NCBI GenBank assembly: GCA_020721445.1
Contig: DYMU01000010.1
Span: forward strand, 1 to 64,000
Source: Gemmobacter nectariphilus
Lineage (GTDB): Bacteria > Pseudomonadota > Alphaproteobacteria > Rhodobacterales > Rhodobacteraceae
Reading direction: 5' to 3'
DNA length: 64,000 bases
Below, piece after piece: positions 35,971 through 47,356 of this stretch; the stretch's first letter is position 1; the number at the start of each line of letters is the position of its first letter. The translations under genes and the position numbers were made by a program. Under the pieces are notes generated by a model. It worked only from the letters and a program-made list of their open reading frames with translations. It had not been told where the DNA came from and ran no database searches.

Positions 35971-37776
35971 TCAGACTGCCGCAGCCAACGGCGCGCAGGC
36001 AGCCTTCAGCCATGATTTGGCGGCCTCACCCAGCCGGGGGGCGATTCTGGTCCAGACCTCGGCGTGATAGGCGTCCAGCCAGTCGCGTTCGCCCGGCGAC
36101 AGCATATCCGTCACGATCAACCGCCGGTCCAGCGGCACAAAGGTTAGCGTCTCAAAGCAATATTGCGCCCGGTTGTCGCCAAGGGCCGGGGCGTCCTTGA
36201 CCACGATCAGGTTTTCCAGCCGGATGCCAAAGGCCCCTTCGCGGTAATAGCCCGGCTCGTTCGACAGGATCATCCCCGGCTCCAGCGGCACCTCCGACAG
36301 ACGCGACAGCCGCTGCGGACCTTCGTGCACCGACAGGAACGCGCCCACACCATGCCCGGTGCCATGATCGAAATCCTGCCCTGCCAGCCATAGGTTGACC
36401 CGGGCCAAAGGGTCCAGATCACGGCCCGCCAGACCTTTGGGAAAGCGCGCGCGGCTGATCGCGATCATCCCCTGCAACACGCGGGTATAGCACAGCCGCG
36501 CCTCGTCACCCGGATCGCCACGCGCCACGGTGCGGGTGATATCGGTGGTGCCATCGGTGTATTGCGCGCCGGAATCGACCAGCAGCAACTCATTGTCCTG
36601 CACCGGGCGGTTGGTGTCTTGCGTCACCCGGTAATGCATGATCGCGCCATTCGGTCCGGCCCCGCAGATCGTGTCAAAGCTGATGTCATGCAGCCGGTTG
36701 GTGGCCCGGCGAAAGCCTTCAAGCGCCGTCACCACGTCGATCTCGGTCAGGCTGCCCGCCGGTTGCGCATCCAGCCAGGCCAGGAACTCGACCATCGCCG
36801 CCCCGTCGCGCAGATGGGCTTCGCGCATGCCGGCAATTTCGGCCGCCGTCTTGCGCGCTTTTGGCAAACGGCACGGGTCATCGCCCCAGTCCACCTCGAC
36901 CCCGGCCTCGGTCAACGCGTCGCTGACCGCCAAGGGCGCCGTGGCCCGGTCCACCCGCACCGGCCCCGGCAGCATGTGCAGCGCAGGCACAAAGGCTGCC
37001 ACCGGGCGCAGGCTGACCTGCGCCCCCAGATGCGCCCGCACCCCGGCATCCAGCTTGGCCGGGTCTGCAAACAGCATCAGCCGCGCGTCGTCATGCAGAA
37101 CGGCAAAGCCTTGCAGCACCGGGTTTTTCGGCACATCCGCGCCGCGAATGTTCAGCAGCCAGCAAATCGAATCCGGCAGCGTGATCACCGCCGCCCGTTG
37201 GCCTGCCTTGCGCAGGCCTTCGGCCAGTCGCGCCCGCTTGTCGGCGCTGTTCTCCCCGGCCAGGGCATCCGGGTGAACGAACGCCCTGCCGCAGGGTGCC
37301 GGCGGCTGATCGGGCCAGACCGCATCGACCAAATTGCGCATCGCGCGCACGCCAATGCCACTGCCCTCCAGCCCGGCCTCCAGCCGTGCCACCTCATCGG
37401 CCGTCTGCAGCCAAGGGTCAAACCCGATCACCCCTTGCGCCAGATGTGCCCGCAGCCAGTCGGCGGGCTTCACCTCGGGCCAGGGCACCGGCGTGAAATG
37501 CGCAAGGTCAACCTGCGCCTTGACCTGCACCCGATAGCGCCCGTCGATGAACACCCCCGCCGCATCCGCCAGCACGATCGCAAAGCCCGCCGACCCGGTA
37601 AACCCGGTCAGCCATTGCAACCGCTCATCGCGGGCCGCAACATATTCACCCTGATGCGCATCGGCGCGCGGCACCAGAAACCCCGCCACCCCTTCGCGCG
37701 CCATCACCGTGCGCAAAGCCGCCAGACGCCCCGCGCCCTGCCCGGGCGTTGCCATGCTGTCAAAGCTCTGGAACAT
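35971..37776 (-). CDS. M24 family aminopeptidase P (Xaa-Pro aminopeptidase)
   Basis: 601 aa, the long, three-domain form of aminopeptidase P. Two creatinase-like N-terminal domains are followed by a pita-bread catalytic domain with metal ligands in LLLVDSGAQY (Asp), TTDITR (Asp), HGTGHGVG (His), SNEPGYY (Glu) and GIRLENL (Glu). It removes N-terminal residues next to proline. No signal peptide, so it is cytoplasmic. ATG at 37776 begins the MATPGQGAGRL-containing part; an upstream start at 37833 runs into the intergenic repeat. Confidence 0.9.
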   Translation of the reverse strand: MFQSFDSMATPGQGAGRLAALRTVMAREGVAGFLVPRADAHQGEYVAARDERLQWLTGFTGSAGFAIVLADAAGVFIDGRYRVQVKAQVDLAHFTPVPWPEVKPADWLRAHLAQGVIGFDPWLQTADEVARLEAGLEGSGIGVRAMRNLVDAVWPDQPPAPCGRAFVHPDALAGENSADKRARLAEGLRKAGQRAAVITLPDSICWLLNIRGADVPKNPVLQGFAVLHDDARLMLFADPAKLDAGVRAHLGAQVSLRPVAAFVPALHMLPGPVRVDRATAPLAVSDALTEAGVEVDWGDDPCRLPKARKTAAEIAGMREAHLRDGAAMVEFLAWLDAQPAGSLTEIDVVTALEGFRRATNRLHDISFDTICGAGPNGAIMHYRVTQDTNRPVQDNELLLVDSGAQYTDGTTDITRTVARGDPGDEARLCYTRVLQGMIAISRARFPKGLAGRDLDPLARVNLWLAGQDFDHGTGHGVGAFLSVHEGPQRLSRLSEVPLEPGMILSNEPGYYREGAFGIRLENLIVVKDAPALGDNRAQYCFETLTFVPLDRRLIVTDMLSPGERDWLDAYHAEVWTRIAPRLGEAAKSWLKAACAPLAAAV

Positions 37777-37783
37777 GGTCTGC

Positions 37784-37850
37784 GCCTTTCTCTTTCGAAA
37801 AATATCCCGGGGTGAATTGGCCCGCAGGGCCAAGAGGGGCAGCGCCCCTA
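37784..37850 (+). repeat. Dispersed intergenic repeat, copy G
   Basis: CCTTTCTCTTTCGAAAAATA, then TCCCGGGG, and a GC-rich hairpin pair (TTGGCCCGCAGGGCCAA, GGGGCAGCGCCCC). Same build as copy E at 25139. It fills the gap between aminopeptidase P and cobaltochelatase cobT. Confidence 0.8.
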
Positions 37851-39719
37851 GCCAACCCGCCGCATGACAAGCACCCGCGCCCGTTTGCGCGGATCGGTGT
37901 CAAACAGCCCGGCCAGTTGCTCGGTCATGGCACCCGCCAGTTGTTCCACATCGGTGATCGTCACCGCACGGTTGTAATAGCGCGTCACGTCATGGCCAAT
38001 TCCGATCGCGATCAACTCGACCGCGCGGCGGCGCTCGACCATGGCGATCACATCGCGCAGGTGTTTTTCCAGAAAACTTGCCGGGTTGACCGACAGGGTG
38101 CTGTCATCGACCGGCGCGCCATCGCTGATCACCATCAATATCTTGCGCGCCTCGGGCCGGGCCATGGCGCGGCGGTGCGCCCATTCCAGCGCCTCGCCGT
38201 CGATGTTTTCCTTCAACAGGCCCTCTTTCATCATCAGCCCAAGGTTGGGCCGCGCCCGGCGCCACGGCGCATCGGCGCTTTTGTAGATGATGTGGCGCAG
38301 ATCGTTCAGACGGCCCGGTTGCTGCGGGCGGCCTTGCGCCAGCCAGCGCTCGCGGCTTTGTCCGCCCTTCCACGCGCGGGTGGTGAAGCCAAGGATCTCG
38401 ACCTTGACGCTGCACCGCTCCAGCGTGCGGGCCAGCACATCGGCGCAGATTGCCGCGATGGAGATCGGGCGCCCGCGCATGGAACCCGAGTTGTCCAGCA
38501 ACAGCGTCACGCAGGTGTCGCGGAATTCGGTGTCTTTCTCCTGCTTGAACGACAAGGGCGTGGTCGGGTTCGCTACCACCCGCGCCAGACGGCCCGCGTC
38601 CAGCGTGCCTTCTTCCAGATCGAACAGCCACGACCGGTTCTGCTGCGCCTGCAAGCGACGTTGCAGCTTGTTGGCAAGGCGACTGACAGCCCCTTTCAAC
38701 GGTTCCAACTGCTGATCCAGATAGGCGCGAAGCCGTTCCAGCTCGGCTGCCTCGGCCAGATCCTCGGCGCGGATTTCCTCATCAAAATCTGTGGTATAGA
38801 CGGTATAGTTCGGGTCGGCATCCGAATGCGGGGCGGGGGGTGGCGGCTCCAGCGGGGCCTCGCCTTCCGGCAATTCGGCCTCATCGCCCTGTTCCATCTC
38901 GGCGCTGTCGTCCATCGACACCTGCGCCTGGCTTTGGTCCTGCTGGTCTTCCTGACTGCGCTCGGGCGAGGCATCGGACTCGTCTTGTTCAGACTGGTCC
39001 TCGCCTTGGCTTTCGGGGCTGTCTTCGTCTTGCTGCGCCTCGTCCTGCGCGTCTTCGTCATCGGGCGCGTCAGGGTCGTCGCCCAACTGGTCGCCATAGC
39101 CAAGGTCGGAAATTACCTTGCGGGCCAGCCGCGCGAAAGCCGCCTGATCTGACAGGGCATTGTCGATGCCATCCAGCGACCCAGCGGCCTGATCCTCGAT
39201 GAAGCCGCGCCACAGGTCCATCACATTGGCAGCGCCTGCGGGCAGATCGCGCCCGGTTGCCAGATGCCGCACAAGGTATCCGGCCGCCACCGGCAAGGGC
39301 GCATCCTGCGCGCTGGTGATCTGGGCATAGCCTTTGCGGTCGGCCTCATGGCTGATCTTGGCGTCGATGTTGCCGGCGGTGCCCGGCATGTCGCGCGCGC
39401 CCATCGCCTCGCAGCGCGCGGTTTCCATCGCGTCATAGATGTCGCGCGCCAACTGCCCGCTGGGGGCATAGCGGTTTGAGACCCCCTCATCATGGAACTT
39501 GCGGCGCAGGGCAAAGGCATCGGCCGTGCCGCGCGCCAGCAGCACCTCGTCGCGCGTCATCCGGCGGCTGACCTGCGGCAGGCGCACGCCATCGCGGTTC
39601 ATCCCCGGCGGATCGACCGAATAGGTGACGGTCATCTCGGGGTCGTCGGCCATGACACGGGTGGCCTCGGCCAGGGCCTTCTTGAACGGATCAGCGGGGT
39701 TGTCGGTGGGTTTGGTCAT
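37848..39719 (-). CDS. cobT: Cobaltochelatase subunit CobT (aerobic type)
   Basis: 623 aa. With CobN and CobS it inserts Co2+ into hydrogenobyrinate a,c-diamide, the aerobic cobalamin route. Residues 1-210 are the CobT N-terminal domain; about 213-296 are very acidic (D/E/Q/S runs), and a C-terminal von Willebrand A domain carries the MIDAS motif DNSGS at about 405-409. ATG at 39719 starts the family sequence; an upstream start at 39968 lies in the inverted repeat. Downstream of the cobS subunit gene. This CobT is unrelated to the phosphoribosyltransferase at 7441. Confidence 0.93.
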   Translation of the reverse strand: MTKPTDNPADPFKKALAEATRVMADDPEMTVTYSVDPPGMNRDGVRLPQVSRRMTRDEVLLARGTADAFALRRKFHDEGVSNRYAPSGQLARDIYDAMETARCEAMGARDMPGTAGNIDAKISHEADRKGYAQITSAQDAPLPVAAGYLVRHLATGRDLPAGAANVMDLWRGFIEDQAAGSLDGIDNALSDQAAFARLARKVISDLGYGDQLGDDPDAPDDEDAQDEAQQDEDSPESQGEDQSEQDESDASPERSQEDQQDQSQAQVSMDDSAEMEQGDEAELPEGEAPLEPPPPAPHSDADPNYTVYTTDFDEEIRAEDLAEAAELERLRAYLDQQLEPLKGAVSRLANKLQRRLQAQQNRSWLFDLEEGTLDAGRLARVVANPTTPLSFKQEKDTEFRDTCVTLLLDNSGSMRGRPISIAAICADVLARTLERCSVKVEILGFTTRAWKGGQSRERWLAQGRPQQPGRLNDLRHIIYKSADAPWRRARPNLGLMMKEGLLKENIDGEALEWAHRRAMARPEARKILMVISDGAPVDDSTLSVNPASFLEKHLRDVIAMVERRRAVELIAIGIGHDVTRYYNRAVTITDVEQLAGAMTEQLAGLFDTDPRKRARVLVMRRVG

Positions 39720-39751
39720 TTTTCTACCCGCGCGCGTGCCTTGGCCCGCCT

Positions 39752-39871
39752 GCCCCCCCTCCCATCCTCCCCCACGAGGGGGGAGGAGGCGCCCCCGCGC
39801 AAAGGTCAATCGCCCTGACACCCGCCCGCGACTCCCTCCCCCCTTCGTGGGGGAGGGATGGGGTGGGGGGC
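39752..39871. repeat. Large inverted repeat between cobaltochelatase cobS and cobT
   Basis: A 38-base arm at 39752-39789 (GCCCCCCCTCCCATCCTCCC and on) is repeated nearly perfectly in reverse complement at 39831-39871. The outer pair could fold as a hairpin with a loop of about 40 bases. Each arm has its own inner dyad (CCCCC-ACGA-GGGGG type). It resembles a REP/MITE-like element and lies inside an operon. Confidence 0.75.
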
Positions 39872-40846
39872 TTAGCGCATCGCCATGCTGGCGGCGCTTT
39901 CCGGCAGTTCCTCGGCAAAGCAGCGCTGATAGAACTCGGCCACGGTCTGGCGCTCCAACTCGTCGCATTTGTTCAGGAAGGTCAGCCGGAAGGCATAGCC
40001 GACGTTGCGGAAAATCTGGGCGTTTTGCGCCCAGTTCAGCACGGTGCGGGGCGACATGACGGTGGACAGATCGCCATTCATGAAGGCTGTGCGCGTCAGG
40101 TCGGCCACCGTCACCATCTGGCCAATGATCTTGCGGCCCTTGTCGGTGTTGTAATGCGGGCTTTTGGCCAGCACGATGGCACTTTCGGCATCGTGGCTCA
40201 GATAATTCAGCGTGGCCACCAGCGACCAGCGGTCCATCTGGGCCTGGTTGATCTGCTGGGTGCCGTGATAAAGGCCCGTCGTATCGCCCAGACCCACGGT
40301 GTTGGCGGTGGCGAACAGCCGGAAATAGGGGTTGGGGGTGATGATCTCGTTCTGGTCCAGCAGCGTCAGCTTGCCGTCGGTTTCCAGCACGCGCTGGATC
40401 ACGAACATCACGTCGGCGCGGCCGGCATCGTATTCGTCAAACACGATCGCCACTTCGTTGCGCAGGGCCCAAGGCAAGATGCCTTCGTGAAACTCGGTCA
40501 CCTGCTTGCCGTCGCGCAGCTTGATCGCATCCTTGCCGATCAGGTCGATCCGGCTGATGTGGCTGTCAAGGTTGACCCGCACACAAGGCCAGTTCAGCCG
40601 TGCTGCCACCTGTTCGATGTGGGTCGATTTGCCGGTGCCGTGGTAGCCTTGGATCATGACGCGGCGGTTATAGGCAAAGCCCGCCAGAATCGCCAAAGTG
40701 GTGTCGGGGTCGAACTTGTAGGTCGGGTCGATCGCCGGCACCCGGTCGGTGCGGTCGGCAAAACCCTTCACCTTCATGTCGGTGTCGATGCCAAACACAT
40801 CACGCACATTGATTTCTTCGGTTGGTTTCATCGCGTGATCCAGCAT
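39872..40846 (-). CDS. cobS: Cobaltochelatase subunit CobS (aerobic type)
   Basis: AAA+ ATPase, 324 aa with this start. Walker A is GYHGTGKST (67-75) and Walker B is [10 protein letters not shown]; the sensor segment [11 protein letters not shown] follows. CobS and CobT form the ATP-driven motor of aerobic cobaltochelatase, analogous to BchI/BchD of magnesium chelatase. The start could be Met1 at 40846 (AGG upstream) or Met6 at 40831. Upstream in-frame sequence is unlike the family. CobN is not in this window. Confidence 0.93.
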   Translation of the reverse strand: MLDHAMKPTEEINVRDVFGIDTDMKVKGFADRTDRVPAIDPTYKFDPDTTLAILAGFAYNRRVMIQGYHGTGKSTHIEQVAARLNWPCVRVNLDSHISRIDLIGKDAIKLRDGKQVTEFHEGILPWALRNEVAIVFDEYDAGRADVMFVIQRVLETDGKLTLLDQNEIITPNPYFRLFATANTVGLGDTTGLYHGTQQINQAQMDRWSLVATLNYLSHDAESAIVLAKSPHYNTDKGRKIIGQMVTVADLTRTAFMNGDLSTVMSPRTVLNWAQNAQIFRNVGYAFRLTFLNKCDELERQTVAEFYQRCFAEELPESAASMAMR

Positions 40847-41033
40847 CCTGCACAGCCCAATGTCACCCCGTGGGGCGTTTTCATCCGAGTTGTGGAACAT
40901 ATCGCGGGGGGGTTCAAGGGGAAGGGCGCCATTCACGATTGCCCGGGACAGATCGCTTTTGCGTGAGACTGCAACTATTCCCGTCCGCCGCGCGTCATAA
41001 CGGCATAGATTGCAAGGCAGAATGGAGATTCGG

Positions 41034-41489
41034 ATGAACAGACGATTGTTGATGCTGAGCGGGTTGGCGATGTTTGCGGCAGGACCGCTGCGCGCCGAAA
41101 GCTTTGAAGTGACCCTGACCGATGCCGAATGGCGGGCAAAACTGGACGATCTGCCGTATCGCGTGTTGCGTGAAGAAGCGACCGAGCGGGCAGGAACCAG
41201 CCCGCTGGACAAGATCTATGACAAGGGCACCTACCATTGTGCCGGCTGCGATCTGGCGGTGTTTTCGTCCGACACCAAATACGACAGCGGCACCGGCTGG
41301 CCCAGCTTTTACCAGCCGCTGCCCAATGCCATTGGCACCAAGGCCGACCGCAGCCTGTTTGGCACTCGCACCGAGGTGCATTGCCGCCGCTGTGGCGGGC
41401 ATTTCGGCCATGTGTTCGATGATGGCCCGCAACCCACCGGCAAGCGCTATTGCATGAACGGCGCGGCGCTGGTGTTCAAGGCTGCGTAA
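41034..41489 (+). CDS. msrB: Exported peptide-methionine (R)-S-oxide reductase
   Basis: 151 aa. A signal peptide ([17 protein letters not shown], ending LRA at 21) precedes the MsrB fold, so the enzyme probably works in the periplasm; NRRLLM is Tat-like. Zinc cysteines are Cys69/Cys72 (CAGC) and Cys117/Cys120 (CRRC); the catalytic Cys140 lies in KRYCMNG. It reduces methionine-R-sulfoxide in proteins. No msrA is adjacent. I chose Met at 41034 to place the signal peptide; other starts lie at 41010 and 41022. Confidence 0.9.
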   Translation: MNRRLLMLSGLAMFAAGPLRAESFEVTLTDAEWRAKLDDLPYRVLREEATERAGTSPLDKIYDKGTYHCAGCDLAVFSSDTKYDSGTGWPSFYQPLPNAIGTKADRSLFGTRTEVHCRRCGGHFGHVFDDGPQPTGKRYCMNGAALVFKAA

Positions 41490-41499
41490 ACCACGAAAG

Positions 41500-41520
41500 G
41501 GCGCGCAAGATTTGCGCGCC
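41500..41520. terminator. Perfect hairpin between convergent msrB and J-domain gene
   Basis: GGCGCGCAA-GAT-TTGCGCGCC is a near-perfect dyad that touches the stop codon of the J-domain gene. There is no real T tract on either strand, so terminator strength is uncertain. Confidence 0.5.
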
Positions 41521-42152
41521 TACTCGCGGAAATAGCGGCTGTCCTTGATCTGGTCCCAAGCCCAGACCACCTCTTGCAGGCGCTCTTCATCGCTGCGGTC
41601 GCCGCCGTTCATGTCTGGATGAAGATCCTTGACCAAGGATTTGTATTGCTTGCGAATCTCGGTCTTGGTCCAGGTGTCGCGGGCATCAAGGATTTCCACC
41701 GCCTTGCGTTCGGTCGGCGGCAGTTTGCGGGTCGAGGTTTGCGCGGGTTTGCCGGGGTTTTGCGTGGCGTTCTCGCCCAGCAAGGACAAAGGGTCATCCA
41801 CCCCCAACCGCGCCCAGGCCCGGCCATCATCCTTGCGGCTGAACGGCTTGGTCGGGCGTTCCCACACCCGATCCTTGTCGAGGAACTTTTGAAACTCGTC
41901 GTCCGAGGTGCCCTGAAAGAAGTTCCATTTCAGATTGTATTCGCGGACATGGTCTTTGCAGAACCAGAAAAACTCATCCAGCAGATCGGGGCTTTTCGGT
42001 GCACGGTAGGCCCCCGCCTCTTTGCAATCGGGAAAATCGCAAGGCTTGGTCGAGGTGTCGAACGCCCCCGACATCCCGCGGCGGGTGGTTTTCTTGCGCT
42101 TCTTGTCGGTCGACACGCGGATGTCGAACTCAAAGGGGGGCTTGGATACCAT
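41520..42152 (-). CDS. J-domain (DnaJ-like) protein
   Basis: 210 aa. The C-terminal J domain (about 155-207) contains the HPD motif (178-180, KDLHPDMNGG) needed to stimulate Hsp70 (DnaK). The N-terminal two thirds hold a conserved cysteine cluster (CDFPDCKEAG and FFWFCKDHV), possibly a metal site. Lacks the Gly/Phe region and zinc fingers of DnaJ itself. Such class III proteins occur throughout Rhodobacterales. ATG at 42152 is the first residue of similarity. Divergent from bolA. Confidence 0.88.
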   Translation of the reverse strand: MVSKPPFEFDIRVSTDKKRKKTTRRGMSGAFDTSTKPCDFPDCKEAGAYRAPKSPDLLDEFFWFCKDHVREYNLKWNFFQGTSDDEFQKFLDKDRVWERPTKPFSRKDDGRAWARLGVDDPLSLLGENATQNPGKPAQTSTRKLPPTERKAVEILDARDTWTKTEIRKQYKSLVKDLHPDMNGGDRSDEERLQEVVWAWDQIKDSRYFRE

Positions 42153-42243
42153 CTGGCGCCTTTCTGATTGTCCCCAAGGCTTTCCGACTCGGGCGCTACA
42201 GTTTAGGGGTTTGGGCGGCAGATTGAAGGGGCAGATAAGAAAA

Positions 42244-42495
42244 ATGACCGTGATGGAAGAGATGGAAACCCGCCTGCGAGCAGCATTTGCGCCGCAACGC
42301 CTTGAGATCGTGAATGAAAGCGCAAGGCATGCAGGCCATTCCGGCGATGACGGCACCGGCGAGACGCATTTTCGCATCACCCTGCGGGCGGAAACACTGG
42401 CCCCCTTGACCCGGGTTGCCCGGCACCGGGCGGTGAATGTGGCCTTGGGCGATCTGACCCACCGGGTGCATTCCATTGCGCTTGATGTGGGTTAA
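42244..42495 (+). CDS. BolA family protein
   Basis: 83 aa. BolA fold: METRLRAAFAPQRLEIVNES opening, the GETHFRITL strand, and the LTRVARHRAVNVALG helix-turn segment followed by a HRVHSIAL strand. BolA proteins partner with monothiol glutaredoxins in Fe-S and iron handling or act as regulators. The invariant His of the family is in RVHSIAL. The first ATG at 42244 is taken; further Met residues occur at positions 4 and 7. Confidence 0.9.
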   Translation: MTVMEEMETRLRAAFAPQRLEIVNESARHAGHSGDDGTGETHFRITLRAETLAPLTRVARHRAVNVALGDLTHRVHSIALDVG

Positions 42496-42596
42496 GGCGG
42501 CGATTGCAGGTTTGGCCCGGCCTGTCGCCGCCCCGATCTGACGGTCAGGCGTTGCTTCTGGGGGATGGACTGTGGTGCCTTTTGATCCTGCCCGGC

Positions 42597-43022
42597 TCAG
42601 CCCTCGGCCACCAGCCCTGCCGCCTCGATCCCCGCCCGGCCTGCCAAGGCATCGTTGTCGGATGTACAGCCGGTGACGCCAACCGCGCCCAAGACCGTGC
42701 CCGAGGCATCGCGCACCAGCAACCCGCCCTTGCGCGGCAGGAAGTTGCCCCCATAGGCTGCGGTCAGCGCCCCCATGAAGGCCGGGTCAGTGTCGGCCCG
42801 CGCTTGCAGGGCGGCGCCGCCAAGGCCCAGCATCAGGCAGGCATTGGCCTTGCCATGCGCAATCGCATAGCGGCCGGCCGAGGCGCTGTCTTCCCGCTCG
42901 AACGCGATCGGGTGGCCGCCGGCATCAACCACCAGAACCGAAAGCGGTTTCATCCCCGCAGCCCGGCCCTTGGCCAAAGCCTGCGCGATGATGATGCGTG
43001 CTGCTGCAAGGGAAAGGATCAT
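42597..43022 (-). CDS. GlcG/HbpS family heme-binding-like protein
   Basis: 141 aa. It matches the GlcG/HbpS family: LAAARIIIAQALAKGRA opening, VLVVDAGGHPIAFEREDSAS, and the glycine-rich C-terminal GTVLGAVGVTGCTSDNDALA segment. Some members bind heme or cobalamin or serve as sensors; others lie in glycolate or propanediol operons. No such operon is here. No signal peptide. Function unassigned. Confidence 0.82.
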   Translation of the reverse strand: MILSLAAARIIIAQALAKGRAAGMKPLSVLVVDAGGHPIAFEREDSASAGRYAIAHGKANACLMLGLGGAALQARADTDPAFMGALTAAYGGNFLPRKGGLLVRDASGTVLGAVGVTGCTSDNDALAGRAGIEAAGLVAEG

Positions 43023-43113
43023 GCTAGGGTGCCTTTTGTTTCAATACCGGTGCAACACAAGATCACAGCCAGAGTGAAATGCAACCCTTTCCATCGCGGG
43101 CCTTATCGGCGGG

Positions 43114-43290
43114 TCAGGGGGTCTTGCCACCCGGCGGGCCCGCCTTGCGCCGGGCGTCACCCCGGCAGCGGTCTGAACAATAGCGTACCTCGTCCCAGAC
43201 CTTTTCCCACTTCTTGCGCCAGGTGAACGGGCGGCCACAGGTGGCGCAGACCTTACTGGGCAGATCGCCTTTTTTCACCATCTTCGCCAT
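43114..43290 (-). CDS. DUF2256 family small zinc-ribbon-like protein
   Basis: 58 aa. The family signature is complete: [20 protein letters not shown], then [17 protein letters not shown], with two CxxC-type pairs (Cys15/Cys18 and Cys38/Cys42). The ATG is at 43290 and TGA at 43114-43116. It starts three bases after the photolyase stop on the same strand, so it is probably co-transcribed with it. DUF2256 genes are often found beside photolyase/cryptochrome genes; the role is unknown. Confidence 0.88.
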   Translation of the reverse strand: MAKMVKKGDLPSKVCATCGRPFTWRKKWEKVWDEVRYCSDRCRGDARRKAGPPGGKTP

Positions 43291-43293
43291 GGG

Positions 43294-44808
43294 TTACAAC
43301 AAAAAGCTCAACTGGTTGGATGGTGCTTGACTGCGCTTGCGTGGCGCGCGGTCATTCACAAATCGAACATCGGCGCGGCTGGCGTGGCGTTCGATGATTT
43401 CGATCACCTCGGCTTTCGGTGTGGTCTTGCGCAGGCCAAAGATCGCGTCACGCGCGGCCCGGCCCGCGGCGGCCACATCGACAATCGGTTCGGGATAGCG
43501 CTTGCCCAGAAGCCCGCCTGCGCCGTCCCAGCGCCACGGGGTTTGCAGCAGGGCGTCGGGCACTGCGGCCAGTTCGGGCAGCCAGCGGCGGGTGAAGGCG
43601 CCAGTCGGATCTTGATCCTGCCCTTGTTTCACCGGGTTATAGATGCGCGGTGTGTTGATGCCGGTAGTGCCCGACTGCATCTGCACCTGCGGCCAGTGGA
43701 TACCGGGTTCATAATCGGTGAAGGCCCGTGCCAGCACCGGCCCGGTTGCCCGCCAATCCAGCCACAGGTGATACGAGGCCACCGACGTCACCATCGCCCG
43801 CATCCGAAAGTTCAGCCAGCCCGTTGCCGCCAGATACCGCATGCAGGCATCGACGAAGGGCAGGCCGGTTTCGCCCGCGGTCCAGGCTTCCAGCCGCGCG
43901 GCATCGGGCAATTGCGGGCGCAGGCCTTCGGCGGCGCGGTGCAGGCAGCGGTGTTCGATGGCAGGCTCATCTTCCAGCTTTTGCATGAAATGGTCGCGCC
44001 AGGCGAGGCGGCTTTGAAAGCTGCTCAGCGCCCCGGGCCAGCGCCCGCCGGGGCGCATCGCCTGCCGTGCCGTTGTGGCCTGCGCCACCTCGCGCCCCGA
44101 CAGCGCGCCCAGTGCCAGATAAGGTGACAGCCGCGAACAGGCCCGCTCGCCTGTCAGCGGTGAGGACATTGCAGCGCGATAAGGCTCGCCACGGCTGGTC
44201 AGAAAACTGTCCAGCGCCAGCAGCCCCGGCACCCGCCCGCCGGTCTGGCGATGCGGGCAGCGGTCTTCGGCCAGTCGCAGGGCGCGGGCAGCGGGGATCA
44301 CCCCGGGTTCGACCCCCGCCACGGCGCGCAAGGCAAGGGGGGCGGCCAGCACCGGTTGTGCGGTAAAGGCGTCACGCTGCCTGGCCCAGCCATTGCGGCC
44401 TTGCAGTCGCCGCACGACGCCCGATTGCGGCAATTCCTGCCATTGGATGCCCGCCGTCCGGGCCCAGGCCGCCACCCGTTTGTCGCGGCCATAGGTCCAC
44501 AGATTGCCGGTTTCTTCATGGCTGAGGATATGGCTGATGCGATGCTGGCGGCACATGCGGTCAAGGATCGTGACCGCCTCACCCACCCGCACCACCAGAG
44601 GCGCGCCAAGGACTGCCAGGCTTTCGCGCAGATCGGCCAGACATTCCGCCGTGAACGCCCATTGCCGGGCCGAAGTGTCGGGCAGGGCCCAATAGTCAGG
44701 CTCGACCACATAAAGCGGCAACACACCGCCGCCCATCGCCCCGGCCTGTGCCAGGGCGGGATGGTCATGGATGCGCAGATCGCGTTTGAACCAGACAAGA
44801 ACATTCAT
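43294..44808 (-). CDS. Photolyase/cryptochrome family FAD flavoprotein
   Basis: 504 aa. The N-terminal Rossmann antenna domain opens MNVLVWFKRDLRIHDHPALA; the C-terminal FAD-binding helical domain has GETGLPFVDACMRYLAATGW and MRAMVTSVASYHLWLDWR, the FAD and DNA-contact region of this family. ATG at 44808 gives the N-terminal VLVWFKRDLR. Repair substrate (CPD or 6-4) cannot be read; it could also be a cryptochrome. The FeS-BCP-type four-cysteine pattern is not obvious. Operon with the DUF2256 gene. Confidence 0.9.
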   Translation of the reverse strand: MNVLVWFKRDLRIHDHPALAQAGAMGGGVLPLYVVEPDYWALPDTSARQWAFTAECLADLRESLAVLGAPLVVRVGEAVTILDRMCRQHRISHILSHEETGNLWTYGRDKRVAAWARTAGIQWQELPQSGVVRRLQGRNGWARQRDAFTAQPVLAAPLALRAVAGVEPGVIPAARALRLAEDRCPHRQTGGRVPGLLALDSFLTSRGEPYRAAMSSPLTGERACSRLSPYLALGALSGREVAQATTARQAMRPGGRWPGALSSFQSRLAWRDHFMQKLEDEPAIEHRCLHRAAEGLRPQLPDAARLEAWTAGETGLPFVDACMRYLAATGWLNFRMRAMVTSVASYHLWLDWRATGPVLARAFTDYEPGIHWPQVQMQSGTTGINTPRIYNPVKQGQDQDPTGAFTRRWLPELAAVPDALLQTPWRWDGAGGLLGKRYPEPIVDVAAAGRAARDAIFGLRKTTPKAEVIEIIERHASRADVRFVNDRAPRKRSQAPSNQLSFLL

Positions 44809-44983
44809 GGAACAAAGATGTAGCAATGTCCGGGGATTCGTAAAGGGCCGATCGCAAGTCAGCGCCGGAATAGCCAGACGCACCCGGGGGCCATTCCGGT
44901 GCCCCGCGCCAGAAGCATATCGGAAACGCTACGCCAGCGGGCACCCCGCGCCGGGATGTCCAGCGTGGTCAGAGGCGAAGAAA

Positions 44984-45014
44984 AACCCCCGCCGCGGGTC
45001 TGCGGCGGGGGTAG
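44984..45014 (-). terminator. Intrinsic terminator of katG
   Basis: CCCCCGCCGC and GCGGCGGGGG form a stem; on the reverse strand, downstream of katG, it ends in five T. Confidence 0.85.
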
Positions 45015-45018
45015 GGGA

Positions 45019-47354
<2,336 letters not shown>

Positions 47355-47356
<2 letters not shown>

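Noticed and set aside
36562-37815. 417-codon plus-strand frame over aminopeptidase P
   Set aside because: Antisense shadow of the M24 gene with low-complexity His/Arg/Gln sequence.
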